A stretch of 39,819 bases of DNA from Ktedonobacteraceae bacterium (GCA_014896635.1 JADBKA010000009.1:1-39819); one strand, 5' to 3'. Counted from the first letter of the stretch, positions 23,453 through 32,817 are shown. Numbers and translations: made by a program. Notes: a model not told the origin generated them from the sequence alone.

Positions 23453-24499
23453 ATGAGTATGGAACAGCAAAAGCGCCAGCAGGCTTCCGCTGCCGGCACC
23501 GCAACACTCCCTGAGCACGAAGACAGAGAGACACTGCTGCACTACTACCATCAGATGGTACTTGTGCGCCACTTTGAAGAGAAAAGCGCGGAAATGTACA
23601 CACGGGCGCGCATAGGCGGCTACTGCCATCTTAATCTTGGCGAAGAGGCGACAGTTGTTGGATTCTGCGCCGGCCTGGAGCCGAGCGACTATGTATATAC
23701 CAACTACCGCGAACACGGCTACGCGATCAGCCGGGGTATCCCGCCCGCTGTGGTCATGGCAGAGTTGTTCGGCAAGCAGGATGGCGCCTCGAAAGGACGC
23801 GGCGGCTCGATGCACCTCTTCGATATCAAGCGCCGCTTTATGGGCGGCTACGCCATCGTCGGCGGACAACTCCCCCTGGCAACCGGGGCAGCGTTCGCGC
23901 TCTCCTATCGCAACGCTCACGAAATCGTCGCCTGTCAGATGGGCGATGGGACAACAAACGGCGGCCAGTTCCATGAGTCGCTCAACATGGCAAAGATCTA
24001 TCACCTGCCTATCGTCTATTTTATCGCCAACAATCAATATGGCATGGCCCTGGAAGTCGAACAGGGATCGGCGGTAGGCGAATTGTATAAGAAAGCATGC
24101 GCCTATAATATGCGCAGTACGCGCGTGGATGGCACCGATGTACTGGCGGTGCGCGATGCCGTGCGCGAGGCAGCAAAAATCGCGCGCGAGCAGCATGAAC
24201 CATCGCTGGTCGAGGCCGTCAGCTTCCGCTTCAGAGGCCATTCAGTTGTCGATCCCGACCGCTACCGGCCCGAAGCGGTTGTGAAACGCGGACGCTCACG
24301 CGATCCGGTGACACTATTCGCACAGCGCCTGACAGCCGCAGGCGTGCTTGACGAAGCGGGAGTACAGAAGGTCGAGGAGCAGGTCACACACGAGATCGAC
24401 GAGGCCGTCAGATTCGCTGATGCGAGTCCTTTCCCGCCGGTGGAAAGTCTTTTTGATTTCATCTATGCTCCTGACGATTCAGAGAAAGGAGCGCAGTAA
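23453..24499 (+). CDS. pdhA: Pyruvate (2-oxo acid) dehydrogenase E1 component, alpha subunit
   Basis: E1 decarboxylates pyruvate with thiamine diphosphate and reductively acetylates the lipoyl group of E2. The 348-aa alpha subunit carries the ThDP motif GDG (164-166) with NN at 193-194, preceded by GGYAIVGGQLPLATGAAFA and KGRGGSMHLF. The phosphorylation-loop-like region RFRGHSVVDPDRYR has the family sequence. ATG 23453 is preceded by AAGGAAG eight bases upstream. It is the first gene of an E1 alpha-E1 beta-E2 operon, only three bases before pdhB. Acetoin or branched-chain dehydrogenase use is possible; the set alone does not decide the substrate. Confidence 0.92.
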   Translation: MSMEQQKRQQASAAGTATLPEHEDRETLLHYYHQMVLVRHFEEKSAEMYTRARIGGYCHLNLGEEATVVGFCAGLEPSDYVYTNYREHGYAISRGIPPAVVMAELFGKQDGASKGRGGSMHLFDIKRRFMGGYAIVGGQLPLATGAAFALSYRNAHEIVACQMGDGTTNGGQFHESLNMAKIYHLPIVYFIANNQYGMALEVEQGSAVGELYKKACAYNMRSTRVDGTDVLAVRDAVREAAKIAREQHEPSLVEAVSFRFRGHSVVDPDRYRPEAVVKRGRSRDPVTLFAQRLTAAGVLDEAGVQKVEEQVTHEIDEAVRFADASPFPPVESLFDFIYAPDDSEKGAQ

Positions 24500-24502
24500 G
24501 CA

Positions 24503-25498
24503 ATGGCCGAGATGACTTTTCGCCAGGCGTTGCATGATACGCTGCGCGAGGAATTGCTGCGCGACGAGAACGTCTTTTTGATCGGGGAAGAGATCGGCGT
24601 TTTTGAAGGCTCCTATAAGATTACTGCCGGGCTACTCAAGGAATTCGGGCCGAAGCGCATCGTCGATACGCCCATCTGCGAGAACAGCTTCGTGGGCATG
24701 GCGGCAGGCGCGGCCATGCTAGGACTGCGCCCGGTGGTCGAGATCATGACGATCAACTTCATCGCCCTTGCAATGGACGAAATCGTGAACCACGCGGCGA
24801 AGATTTACTACATGTTCGGCGGGCAATGTCCTATTCCAATGGTGATTCGCACGCCCGGCGGCGGCGGACAGCAACTTTCAGCAACACATTCGCAAAACCT
24901 GGAAGTCTGGTTCGCCCATGTCCCCGGCCTCAAGGTCGTCGCACCGTCTAACCCGGCGGACGCAAAGGGGCTGCTGCGCTCGTCCATTCGCGGCAATAAC
25001 CCGGTGCTCTTCCTGGAAAATCTGGCGCTCTACAACACTAGAGGCGACGTGCCGGATGGTGACTACACGACGCCCCTCGGTCGCGCCCGCGTCAGCAAAG
25101 AGGGAACAGACCTGACGGTGATCAGCTACTCACGCATGGCAGCCGTCGCGCTCGATGTCGCGCGCAAGATCCAGCAGGAGAACGGGCTGAACATTGAAGT
25201 TGTCGATATCCGCTCGCTGCGTCCACTGGACCGCGCAACCATCGTGAACTCGGTCAGAAAAACCAATCGCGCGATCGTATTTGAAGAGGACTGGCGCAGC
25301 TACGGCGTCGGGGCAGAGATCGCCGCCACCGTACAGGAAGAGGCATTTGACAACCTGGACGCGCCGATCAAGCGCGTAGCCAGCGCGGAAGTGCCGCTGC
25401 CCTATTCCAAGCCCCTCGAACTGGCGGCCCTGACCGGCGCAAAGCAACTGACCGAGGCCATTCACGAACTGGCACCTCGCCGGAGAAGGTCATTGTAA
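24503..25498 (+). CDS. pdhB: Pyruvate (2-oxo acid) dehydrogenase E1 component, beta subunit
   Basis: The 331-aa beta subunit pairs with the alpha subunit to close the thiamine diphosphate site. Typical segments are FLIGEEIGVFEGSYKITAGL, PICENSFVGMAAGAAMLGLRPVVEIM, MVIRTPGGGGQQLSATHSQ and the C-terminal VDIRSLRPLD followed by IVFEEDWRSYGVGAEI. ATG 24503 has AAAGGAG in the end of pdhA, so the two are translationally linked. The length and all key stretches are complete. Confidence 0.93.
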   Translation: MAEMTFRQALHDTLREELLRDENVFLIGEEIGVFEGSYKITAGLLKEFGPKRIVDTPICENSFVGMAAGAAMLGLRPVVEIMTINFIALAMDEIVNHAAKIYYMFGGQCPIPMVIRTPGGGGQQLSATHSQNLEVWFAHVPGLKVVAPSNPADAKGLLRSSIRGNNPVLFLENLALYNTRGDVPDGDYTTPLGRARVSKEGTDLTVISYSRMAAVALDVARKIQQENGLNIEVVDIRSLRPLDRATIVNSVRKTNRAIVFEEDWRSYGVGAEIAATVQEEAFDNLDAPIKRVASAEVPLPYSKPLELAALTGAKQLTEAIHELAPRRRRSL

Positions 25499-25547
25499 AC
25501 ATGCATTCTACGTTGAACGCAAGCGACGTGCAGACCAGGAGAGAACC

Positions 25548-26900
25548 ATGCCCGACATTACTATGCCCAGACTCAGCGATACCATGCAAGAAGGCACCAT
25601 CTCGCGCTGGCTTAAAAAACCAGGCGATGAGGTGAAAAAAGGCGATGTGCTGGCCGAAGTGGAAACGGATAAGGCTACAATGGATATTGAATCGTACGAT
25701 AGTGGCATCCTTGAGCAGATTACGGCGCAGGAGGGCGAGACGGTTCCTATCGGGCAGGTGATCGCTGTGATCGGCAGCGGCGCTGGAACAGCGCCGCCGG
25801 CTCCCCGCAAAGAGGCTGCCGCCACCGCTGCCACTCCTACCGCACCCGCAACAACCTCTCAGGCCCCGGCAGCTCCTTCACAGGCGCCAGCTCCTCAGCC
25901 ACAGCAGGCTCGTCCATCGACGCCCGCACAGGTCGAAACTCCCCCACCGCCAGCCGAACGGGCAGGAGCCATCAAAGCGTCTCCTCTGGCACGACGTATG
26001 GCCGAAGAGCACAGCATTGACCTCCGTCAGCTACGCGGTACAGGACCAGGCGGGCGCATCGTACGCGACGACATCGAGGATTATATAGAGCAGCAGCGCG
26101 CTGCCCCGGCTACCCAGGCGGCTCCAGCAGGTCTAGCAGCACAGCCTGCCACAGTCACTGCGCAACCGTCGGCAGCAGTGGCTCCCCTGGGAGCGCCCCC
26201 GGCCCGCGAGGAAGCGGCTGAAGTTGTCTCGCTCTCACAGATGCAGAAAACTATCGCGCGTCGCCTGGTAGAGGCCAAACAGACGGTGCCACATTTCTAC
26301 ATCAGCAGCGAGATTGACATGACCGAAGCCCTGGCAATGCGTCAGAAACTCAATGAAGCAGCAGGTGAGGAGGGCATCAAAATCAGTGTTAACGACCTCA
26401 TTATCAAAGCCTGCGCCCTGGCGCTAGAGAAGTTCCCCGAAGTCAATAGTTCCTACCAGGAAGGACAATTTATCCGCCACAAACAGATCAATATCGGCAT
26501 TGCAGTAGATGTGCCGGATGGCCTGGTGGTACCTGTGCTGCGCGATGCCAACCTCAAAGGTTTGCGCACCATTGCCCGTGAAGCCAAAACGTTGATCGAG
26601 AAGGCGCGCGCCGGCAGACTCAGTCTGACCGACTTTCAAGGGGGGACTTTCTCAGTCTCTAACCTGGGCATGATGGACGTCACAGACTTTATCGCGGTCA
26701 TCAATCCGCCAGAAGCGGCTATCCTGGCAGTCGCTGCCGTGCGCAAGACGTTTGTGCCGGTCAACGGACAACCGGTGCTGCGCGACATCATGAGAGTGAC
26801 CGTCTCGGCAGACCACCGCATCATTTACGGCGCAACCGTCGCTCGCTTCTTACAGGAAGTGAAGCACCTGCTCCAGGACGTTTATCTGTTGCTGGGGTAA
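25548..26900 (+). CDS. pdhC: Dihydrolipoamide acyltransferase, E2 component
   Basis: E2 carries the acyl group on a swinging lipoyl arm and passes it to CoA. One lipoyl domain (1-80) holds the lipoylated lysine K42 in ETDKATM. An Ala/Pro-rich linker follows, then the E1/E3-binding domain (KASPLARRMAEEHSIDLRQL, GTGPGGRIVRDDIEDY), a second Ala/Pro linker and the catalytic domain from about 215. The active-site motif reads SADHRIIYG (H423), where most bacterial E2 proteins have HRxxDG: Asp is replaced by Tyr427. I recall the same substitution in cyanobacterial and plastid pyruvate dehydrogenase E2. ATG 25548 follows AGGAGAG. No lipoamide dehydrogenase (E3) gene follows. Confidence 0.92.
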   Translation: MPDITMPRLSDTMQEGTISRWLKKPGDEVKKGDVLAEVETDKATMDIESYDSGILEQITAQEGETVPIGQVIAVIGSGAGTAPPAPRKEAAATAATPTAPATTSQAPAAPSQAPAPQPQQARPSTPAQVETPPPPAERAGAIKASPLARRMAEEHSIDLRQLRGTGPGGRIVRDDIEDYIEQQRAAPATQAAPAGLAAQPATVTAQPSAAVAPLGAPPAREEAAEVVSLSQMQKTIARRLVEAKQTVPHFYISSEIDMTEALAMRQKLNEAAGEEGIKISVNDLIIKACALALEKFPEVNSSYQEGQFIRHKQINIGIAVDVPDGLVVPVLRDANLKGLRTIAREAKTLIEKARAGRLSLTDFQGGTFSVSNLGMMDVTDFIAVINPPEAAILAVAAVRKTFVPVNGQPVLRDIMRVTVSADHRIIYGATVARFLQEVKHLLQDVYLLLG

Positions 26901-26912
26901 CAAAAAATAAGA

Positions 26913-26940
26913 CATGCAGGAGATGAAGCTCTCCTGCATG
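26913..26940. terminator. Terminator between pdhC and the amidase gene
   Basis: CATGCAGGAGA (26913-26923) and TCTCCTGCATG (26930-26940) pair perfectly with a 6-base loop. On the minus strand a TTATTTTTT tract follows, so it is a good terminator for the amidase gene and may stop pdhC transcripts as well. Confidence 0.75.
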
Positions 26941-26948
26941 CTACAAGA

Positions 26949-27992
26949 TCAGTCCGCCGCCGCGTCTGCCGCGTCTGCCGCCGACTGCTGTGATTGCTGT
27001 TGCTGCGGTGATTGAGAAGAGTGGGCAGCAGCCAGTTGCGCCTCAAGCTGGGCAATGCGCGGATCTGCGCCGGGACCTTTGTCAATATGAGCAGGATAGC
27101 AGGGACCGGAGAGGCCAGGAACGCGGTCAACTTCACTACGCGGATCATAGATGATGCAACCACGCTCAAAACGCTGAATCACCGCGCCATGCGTTCCAGG
27201 GATTGACAGCTCTTTCGATAACGGCAGACCATACTGGGATAGCCCATTCAATGCAACCCGCGTGCAGGTACGATAATATTCCAGAATAGCGTAGGCAATA
27301 TCAAAACCCGTCTGCTTACAGTGCCAGCGCTGATCCTTCACTACCTCCGTGAAGTATTGGCTCGCCTGATTGATAGTTAACACATCCTCACCTCCATTAG
27401 CCAGGTATGCAAACAACTCATTCCAGGGATAGGCGCCGGGACAAAACTTGCGATTCACCGGGTCGATGCTGTAGTGACCTGTAATGCCCCCTTGCGCATC
27501 GGCTTTGCGCTGAGGAATACCATGCCGCTCACAGATGTGCTTGATCAGCCTGAAACTGGCCTGCTTCTGCGCATCGGTCAGATGATCGGAGTTATCGGCT
27601 GACGGCTTGACATGCTCGATGGTCACGGTGATCAGGTTGGGGTTGACACCATGTCCCCACCAGGCATCATGATACCCATTGCCATAGCCGTCGCCTGCTG
27701 TGCCGGCAGGCCCGGATATGTAGCCGTTAGTCCAGGCCCCGTCGCGCTCGCTCACACACTGCACAATCTCGCCATCACGTCCCACGACGTAGTGACTCGA
27801 CACGGCATTGTTGCTGCCTTCTGTGGATTTGAAGAAGTTGGCAATGGCAACTGCACTGGCCCCCCCGGCGGTCCCATGCAGGATGACATAGCGAGGCTTG
27901 TACCCATTGCGCCTGGGAAAACTATTGCTGTTCGGTATCCAGATTGCACCATTTTCGTCCGGCAATGTTGCTGCCCCTTCCATATGATACAT
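26949..27992 (-). CDS. N-acetylmuramoyl-L-alanine amidase (Amidase_2/PGRP type)
   Basis: A zinc amidase that cuts the bond between muramic acid and the peptide of peptidoglycan. Zinc ligands are H39 (VILHGTAGG), H173 (TGHYSID) and C184 (KFCPGAYPW), with the general-acid-region K182 and E126 (TVTIEHV). The domain is complete within residues 30-200. A second part (200-310) with NGLSQYGLPLSKE and GAVIQRFERGCIIYDP resembles the LGFP-like cell-wall modules often attached to such enzymes; the final 40 residues are Gln- and Ala-rich and probably disordered. No signal peptide is seen, so it may act in lysis, be released otherwise, or be phage-derived, though no phage genes are near. Confidence 0.88.
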   Translation of the reverse strand: MYHMEGAATLPDENGAIWIPNSNSFPRRNGYKPRYVILHGTAGGASAVAIANFFKSTEGSNNAVSSHYVVGRDGEIVQCVSERDGAWTNGYISGPAGTAGDGYGNGYHDAWWGHGVNPNLITVTIEHVKPSADNSDHLTDAQKQASFRLIKHICERHGIPQRKADAQGGITGHYSIDPVNRKFCPGAYPWNELFAYLANGGEDVLTINQASQYFTEVVKDQRWHCKQTGFDIAYAILEYYRTCTRVALNGLSQYGLPLSKELSIPGTHGAVIQRFERGCIIYDPRSEVDRVPGLSGPCYPAHIDKGPGADPRIAQLEAQLAAAHSSQSPQQQQSQQSAADAADAAAD

Positions 27993-28092
27993 TCACTACG
28001 CAACAATTCATTTTCTACATGAATTATAACATATTTTTCTTTTATAACAAAACACAACCGGTTAAACAGTGATTCATCTTAAAAATTTGCTC

Positions 28093-28770
28093 TCACACCT
28101 CAGCGGAAGGACAGAGGGGAACCAGCGAACACTGTGCGCAGTGAGGCTTGCGAGCAACGCAGATAGCACGGCCATGTGCGATCATCTGATGAGGCAGGGT
28201 AGGCCATTCCTGGCGAGGGATGAGCTGCATGAGATCCTGCTCGGCCCTGGCAGCATCTTCTTGCTGCGTCCAGCCAAAACGGCGCGCCAGGCGGCCCACA
28301 TGCGTATCGACGATGAAACCTTCGCAGACGCCGAGAGCATTGACCAGCACCACATTGGCAGTCTTGCGCGCCACGCCGGGAATCCTGACCATTTCCGCCA
28401 TTGTGCGCGGCACTTCGCCCTTATGATGCTCTATCAGATACTGGCAGGCAGCGCGAATACTTTTCGCCTTATTGCGATAAAATCCGGTTGGCCTGATATC
28501 CTGTTCCAGCTCTTCCTGGCTGACGCGCAGGTAATCCTGGGGAGCGCGATACTTTGCAAAGAGTGTTTTTGTCACAGCGTTAACGCGCTCGTCGGTACAT
28601 TGAGCGGCAAGGATAGTGGCGATAAGCAGTTCAAAGGGAGTGGAAGAGTCGAGGCCATAGCGTACCCCTGGATAGAGCGCATGCAGCTCGGCAATAATGC
28701 CGTTAACTTGCTGCGGTGAGCGCGGTTCCGGTTTCTGCTGTGATCTCGTCTGTTCCATCTTTGCATCCAT
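28093..28770 (-). CDS. nth: Endonuclease III (DNA glycosylase/AP lyase)
   Basis: Removes oxidised pyrimidines from DNA and nicks the abasic site in base excision repair. The 225-aa protein has the helix-hairpin-helix IPGVARKTANVV with the catalytic Lys K136, the catalytic Asp D155 in FIVDTHVGRL, and the [4Fe-4S] loop C204-x6-C211-x2-C214-x5-C220. All key residues are present. The start is ATG 28770, or ATG 28758 four codons later; GAGGGG lies close to the first. It begins 32 bases after the DUF4832-like gene on the same strand and may be co-transcribed with it. Confidence 0.95.
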   Translation of the reverse strand: MDAKMEQTRSQQKPEPRSPQQVNGIIAELHALYPGVRYGLDSSTPFELLIATILAAQCTDERVNAVTKTLFAKYRAPQDYLRVSQEELEQDIRPTGFYRNKAKSIRAACQYLIEHHKGEVPRTMAEMVRIPGVARKTANVVLVNALGVCEGFIVDTHVGRLARRFGWTQQEDAARAEQDLMQLIPRQEWPTLPHQMIAHGRAICVARKPHCAQCSLVPLCPSAEV

Positions 28771-28802
28771 CTCCCCTCTCTGCTCTTTGCTGCTCTACGG
28801 CT

Positions 28803-30245
28803 TCATCGCACACTGATTTTGCCGATACAATAGCTGCCATCGGCGCCTCGCTCCTTGTTGGCAAGAGCCAGGGGAGCATAGACGTGGGCAGGATCGACAA
28901 TCTGCACACACACATTATAATTGCCGTGCGCAATATTGCCAGGCAGCGTGAAACTATCGGTCACGGTGCGTCCTTCACCTCCCTGACCGCTCTCGCTGTA
29001 AAACTGCTGCAAATCCAGTTGCGATTTCCCCTGCCAGGCAACAGTCGTTTCATTTGAACGCAACTGGATCATCACATTCCAGGGCATATAAGCCGGCGCC
29101 GTATTGACATTGGTCCACTGCGATACCACGCTAAAAGTTGCGCCGGGTGAAAGCTGTTTAGGAATGGTGAGCGCATTCAGTTCAAAACGATAGCCAGCCG
29201 CTTTGAAATTCTGGATAAGTAGATCCTGCTGGTCAGGACTGTACTGGTCAAAGCTTTTGATATTGCCGTCGCCACTGCCAATAGAGGAAGCGTGATACTT
29301 CTTGATCTGCTCAAGGGCAAGCGAAAAGTCAGGGTTGTTGCAATACTCAAAGTACAACGGCGCGACTTTCCACTGGTTATGCTCCAGCATGTTCTGATCC
29401 AGGCCCTTCTGAGCGCCTCCCAGTTCCCACTTGCCCAGGCAATCAATGCGCACACCCGTCCGCAAAGGACGCTGGTAGCTCAGCGCGTAGTTTAGCGAAT
29501 CCTGGTGTGCCGTCAACATCAAAAACCGTTTGTGAGGGAACGCCTGAAATTGCATATCAATAAGCTTCTGTCTGTTTGCCAGCGTCATGACTCCTTTTCC
29601 ACCGGAACAGGACTCGTTCCACTCTCCCCAGCAGCCGTAGAGGCTCATATCCAGCACTCCAACGTTGGGATTGCTGTCATACCGCTGCCCTAACGCCTGA
29701 ATCAGCGCCTGAGCGCGACTCATATACGCCTCACTGTTGTAATCGGGGATATACGCTCCACTATCGGCAGTGAAGCCATTCGGCATCATATTTTTCAAAT
29801 ATTGCGGCAGACATGCTGTATTGTCGGTATTCACAGGCATAATACGCCAGCTAAAAGTATAGCCAGCCGCTTTTGCCCTGGCAATGGCAGCATCAATGCG
29901 CGAGAAATCATACTGCCCCTGCCCCTTCTCAACGGCACTCCAGCAGAACCGCTCGTATGTATCAGAGAGAGGCCAGCCGGGCGGAGGGGTCTCTTCACCA
30001 TAATACTGCGGCCCGCGCATCGGATTGCCGACTTCAGATTCAGAGAGCGGAATCGTCGCAGGCGTAAACAGCGCACCACCGGCTGTGGGCGTAAGATTCG
30101 GCTTTCCCTGCTGCACACCTGTCTGCACCTGTTGCTGCTTTTGCAGACTAATATTGAGAGCGATCAGGATAATAGCGACTATAACGACTATCGCTCCTAG
30201 AATGCTTAATAACCTTATGCGATCAGAAAAAAATTTTTGTACCAT
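28803..30245 (-). CDS. Membrane-anchored glycosidase-like protein (DUF4874/DUF4832-like)
   Basis: A 480-aa protein with a single N-terminal membrane helix (residues 11-33, LLSILGAIVVIVAIILIALNI), so most of it faces outside. After a linker, NPMRGPQYYGEETPP and FSWRIMPVN, MSLYGCWGEWNES and RFLMLTAHQD look like strands of a beta-galactosidase-type TIM barrel; WGEWNES carries an acid that could be catalytic. The last 120 residues (LSPGATFSVVSQWTNVNTAPAY, MIQLRSN, YNVCVQIVDP) look like a beta-sandwich such as DUF4832. I infer a secreted carbohydrate-active enzyme of unknown specificity. ATG 30245 follows AAAAGG. It could instead be a non-catalytic binding protein. Confidence 0.7.
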   Translation of the reverse strand: MVQKFFSDRIRLLSILGAIVVIVAIILIALNISLQKQQQVQTGVQQGKPNLTPTAGGALFTPATIPLSESEVGNPMRGPQYYGEETPPPGWPLSDTYERFCWSAVEKGQGQYDFSRIDAAIARAKAAGYTFSWRIMPVNTDNTACLPQYLKNMMPNGFTADSGAYIPDYNSEAYMSRAQALIQALGQRYDSNPNVGVLDMSLYGCWGEWNESCSGGKGVMTLANRQKLIDMQFQAFPHKRFLMLTAHQDSLNYALSYQRPLRTGVRIDCLGKWELGGAQKGLDQNMLEHNQWKVAPLYFEYCNNPDFSLALEQIKKYHASSIGSGDGNIKSFDQYSPDQQDLLIQNFKAAGYRFELNALTIPKQLSPGATFSVVSQWTNVNTAPAYMPWNVMIQLRSNETTVAWQGKSQLDLQQFYSESGQGGEGRTVTDSFTLPGNIAHGNYNVCVQIVDPAHVYAPLALANKERGADGSYCIGKISVR

Positions 30246-30529
30246 AGCAACCTTTTTTACTGCAAGAAATCAGACACTCTTCATCAGTTACGATCATTAC
30301 TTTTCCACCCGGCACAGAATCTCCCCCGTCTACTGCTGCCGCAAAAGCCCTCGTGCAAAACAGCAACAGACTCTTCACCCATACCTCTACCATGCTGCAT
30401 CATACCAGAAGTCACTCGCAAAGTCTAGAAATTTATCAATAAAATATAATCATGGCTATGGGCTTTTAATCTTGTTTTAATTTTTAGCGATTACATTGCG
30501 ATTCTACAAATAATCCACCAGCTTTCCCC
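30246..30529. other. AT-rich intergenic region without a recognised gene
   Basis: Between the divergent DUF4832-like gene and the rhamnose promoter. It is AT-rich, with no good open frame and no hairpin that I can support. It presumably contains the promoter of the minus-strand gene, which I could not place. Confidence 0.4.
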
Positions 30530-30559
30530 TTGACAAAGGTCTCCGTCGCATGCTACCTA
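30530..30559 (+). promoter_or_regulatory. Promoter of the rhamnulose-1-phosphate aldolase gene
   Basis: TTGACA (30530-30535), an 18-base spacer ending in TGC, and TACCTA (30554-30559), an extended -10 type. The leader to ATG 30741 is about 175 bases. Confidence 0.5.
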
Positions 30560-30589
30560 TTAAGTGGAAAGAGAATATCTTACAATATA

Positions 30590-30622
30590 TTTCGTATTTA
30601 TTTGAAACGAAACTATCCGAAA
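30590..30622. promoter_or_regulatory. Cluster of CGAAA half-sites, candidate DeoR operator
   Basis: TTTCG at 30590-30594 is followed by CGAAA at 30608-30612 and 30618-30622; the two direct copies are exactly 10 bases apart, one helical turn. Repeated TTTCG/CGAAA half-sites are common for DeoR-type repressors, and a DeoR gene lies downstream in the same region. The link is inferred. Confidence 0.4.
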
Positions 30623-30740
30623 TTTGCAATGAGGATGCGGGACAGCGTTGCATAGGCTGGCAGGCAGCCACAATGACCGGTTCCATCTCGTTCTCAGGTA
30701 TACGGGTAGGATCGCGCTGAAACAACGCAAGGAGTATCGC

Positions 30741-32810
30741 ATGGCAGCAAACCTCTGGCAAAGCGAGCTGGCCGCGCAGGCCAGTACCGCGCTTGACGAG
30801 CTGGTATATCGTTCCAATTTACTTGGAGCCGACCGTTCAGTCGCCAACTGGGGTGGTGGCAACACCTCGGTCAAGACGCGCGCCACAGATTTTCGTGGTC
30901 GCCCGATCGAGGTACTCTGGGTCAAAGGCAGCGGTTCCGATCTGGCAACAATGAAAGCGCGTCATTTCACCGGTCTCAACCTGGAAGATATCCGTCCCCT
31001 GCTTGAGCGCGAGAGCATGTCGGACGAGGAAATGGTCGCCTATCTGGGTCACTGCATGCTAGAGAGCAATTATCCTCGCCCGTCGATTGAAACGCTGCTC
31101 CACGCTTTTCTGCCCTTCAAACACGTCGATCATACTCATCCTGATGCGATCATCAGCCTGTGTTGCGCACCCAACGGGCACCAGATCGCAGAAGAAATCT
31201 ATGGCCGCCGGTTCGTCTGGATTCCTTATGTCCGTCCCGGCTTTACCCTCTCAAAGCTGATTGCAGAAGCGGTACGCGCTAACCCACAGACTCAACTTGT
31301 CCTGATGGAGAAGCATGGCCTGGTCACATGGGGTGAGACGAGTGAAGAGTGCTACCGCAACACTATTTCTGTCATCAACGAAGCGCAGGCATATATTGAA
31401 GCGCGCGCCAGCACGGCAAAGCCACTGGGAGACCAGAAATATGTCTCCCTGCCGCCAGAAGAACGCCGCACGATACTGACACAGGTGCTCCCTCTTATCC
31501 GTCGGGCCGTGAGCCAGGAGCAGCGCCAGATCGTGACGTTTGACGACTCTGATGAGGTATTGACGTTCGTCAACAGTACGGCTGCTTCAACGCTCTCCCA
31601 GATAGGCGCCGCCTGTCCCGACCACCTGGTGCATACCAAGCGCGTTCCGCTCTACGTGGAGTGGGAGCCGGGTGCGCAGAACGTACCACAACTCAAAGAA
31701 CGCCTGCAAAGCGGTATTGCGCAATTTAAAGAGAAGTACCACGAGTATTTTGAGCGCAACAAACATGCTGGCGATACAATGAGCAATCCTGCGCCGCGCG
31801 TGATCCTCATTCCCGGCCTCGGCATGGTGAACACCGGGCGCTCCTGGCAACTCGCCCAGGTCAGCGCGGCTCTCTATCACCGTGCGATTGCTGTGATGAA
31901 AGGCGCGCAAACGCTGGGCGCCTTTACTTCGTTGAACGAAAAAGAATCGTACGATGTCGAATACTGGCCGCTCGAACTCTACAAGTTGAGTCTGCTGCCG
32001 CCCGAAGCCGAATTCTCGCGCCAGATTGGCTTTGTGACAGGTGGCGGCGGCGGTATCGGCAGTGCAACATGTCGTACATTTGCCGCCGAAGGCATGCATG
32101 TCATCATCGCCGACATCAATCTCGAAAGTGCACAGCAGGTGGCAGATGAAATCAACAAAACTTTTGGCGAAGGCCGCGCTTTCGCCGTACGGGTAGATGT
32201 GACCAGTGAGCAGCAGGTCGAGGAGAGTCTGCGCGCGGCGATTCTCCACTATGGCGGGGTAGATGTGGTGGTGAATAACGCCGGCATTGCTTCTTCCAGT
32301 CCTTTTGAAGAGACAACGCTGGACGAGTGGAATCGCAACATCAATATTCTCTCAACCGGCTATTTTCTGGTAGCACGCGCAGGCTATAGGATCATGAAAG
32401 AGCAAGGACTGGGCGGGAGCATGGTTTTCGTCGCTTCCAAAAACGCTATCTACGCCGGCAAGAACGCGACAGCTTACAGCACGGCCAAAGCCGCTGAACT
32501 GCACCTGGCCCGCTGTATTGCCGTTGAGGGTGGCGAGTATGGGATTCGCGTCAACTCTGTCTTTCCTGATGCGATCCTGCAAGGTTCGGGCATCTGGAAT
32601 TCGCGCTGGCGCAACGAGCGAGCGAAAGCCTATGGCATCGAGCCTGACCAGCTCGAAGAGTATTATCGCCGGCGCACACTGCTCAACGTCAATGTACTCC
32701 CGGAAGATGTGGCGCATGCTATCGCTTTCCTGGCTTCTTCTAAAGCCAGCAAAACGACGGGGGGCGCTCTGACCGTTGATGGCGGCGTGGCCGCCGCCTT
32801 CGTGCGCTAA
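30741..32810 (+). CDS. rhaEW: Bifunctional rhamnulose-1-phosphate aldolase/short-chain dehydrogenase
   Basis: A 689-aa fusion. Residues 1 to about 400 are a class II aldolase (GGGNTSVK, then HVDHTHPDA with zinc-binding histidines, LMEKHGLVTWG), which splits rhamnulose-1-phosphate to lactaldehyde and dihydroxyacetone phosphate. Residues 425-689 are a short-chain dehydrogenase with TGGGGGIG (433-440), NNAG and Y579-x3-K583, which would oxidise lactaldehyde to lactate with NAD. This domain order matches the known RhaEW fusion. A longer frame begins at 30648, but ATG 30741 has AAGGAG six bases upstream. No isomerase or kinase for rhamnose is in the window. It ends before a hairpin. Confidence 0.9.
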   Translation: MAANLWQSELAAQASTALDELVYRSNLLGADRSVANWGGGNTSVKTRATDFRGRPIEVLWVKGSGSDLATMKARHFTGLNLEDIRPLLERESMSDEEMVAYLGHCMLESNYPRPSIETLLHAFLPFKHVDHTHPDAIISLCCAPNGHQIAEEIYGRRFVWIPYVRPGFTLSKLIAEAVRANPQTQLVLMEKHGLVTWGETSEECYRNTISVINEAQAYIEARASTAKPLGDQKYVSLPPEERRTILTQVLPLIRRAVSQEQRQIVTFDDSDEVLTFVNSTAASTLSQIGAACPDHLVHTKRVPLYVEWEPGAQNVPQLKERLQSGIAQFKEKYHEYFERNKHAGDTMSNPAPRVILIPGLGMVNTGRSWQLAQVSAALYHRAIAVMKGAQTLGAFTSLNEKESYDVEYWPLELYKLSLLPPEAEFSRQIGFVTGGGGGIGSATCRTFAAEGMHVIIADINLESAQQVADEINKTFGEGRAFAVRVDVTSEQQVEESLRAAILHYGGVDVVVNNAGIASSSPFEETTLDEWNRNINILSTGYFLVARAGYRIMKEQGLGGSMVFVASKNAIYAGKNATAYSTAKAAELHLARCIAVEGGEYGIRVNSVFPDAILQGSGIWNSRWRNERAKAYGIEPDQLEEYYRRRTLLNVNVLPEDVAHAIAFLASSKASKTTGGALTVDGGVAAAFVR

Positions 32811-32817
32811 GGAGGGT

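Noticed and set aside
28069..28719. A 216-codon plus-strand frame opposite endonuclease III
   Set aside because: The minus-strand frame has the complete catalytic and Fe-S motifs; the plus frame is its shadow.
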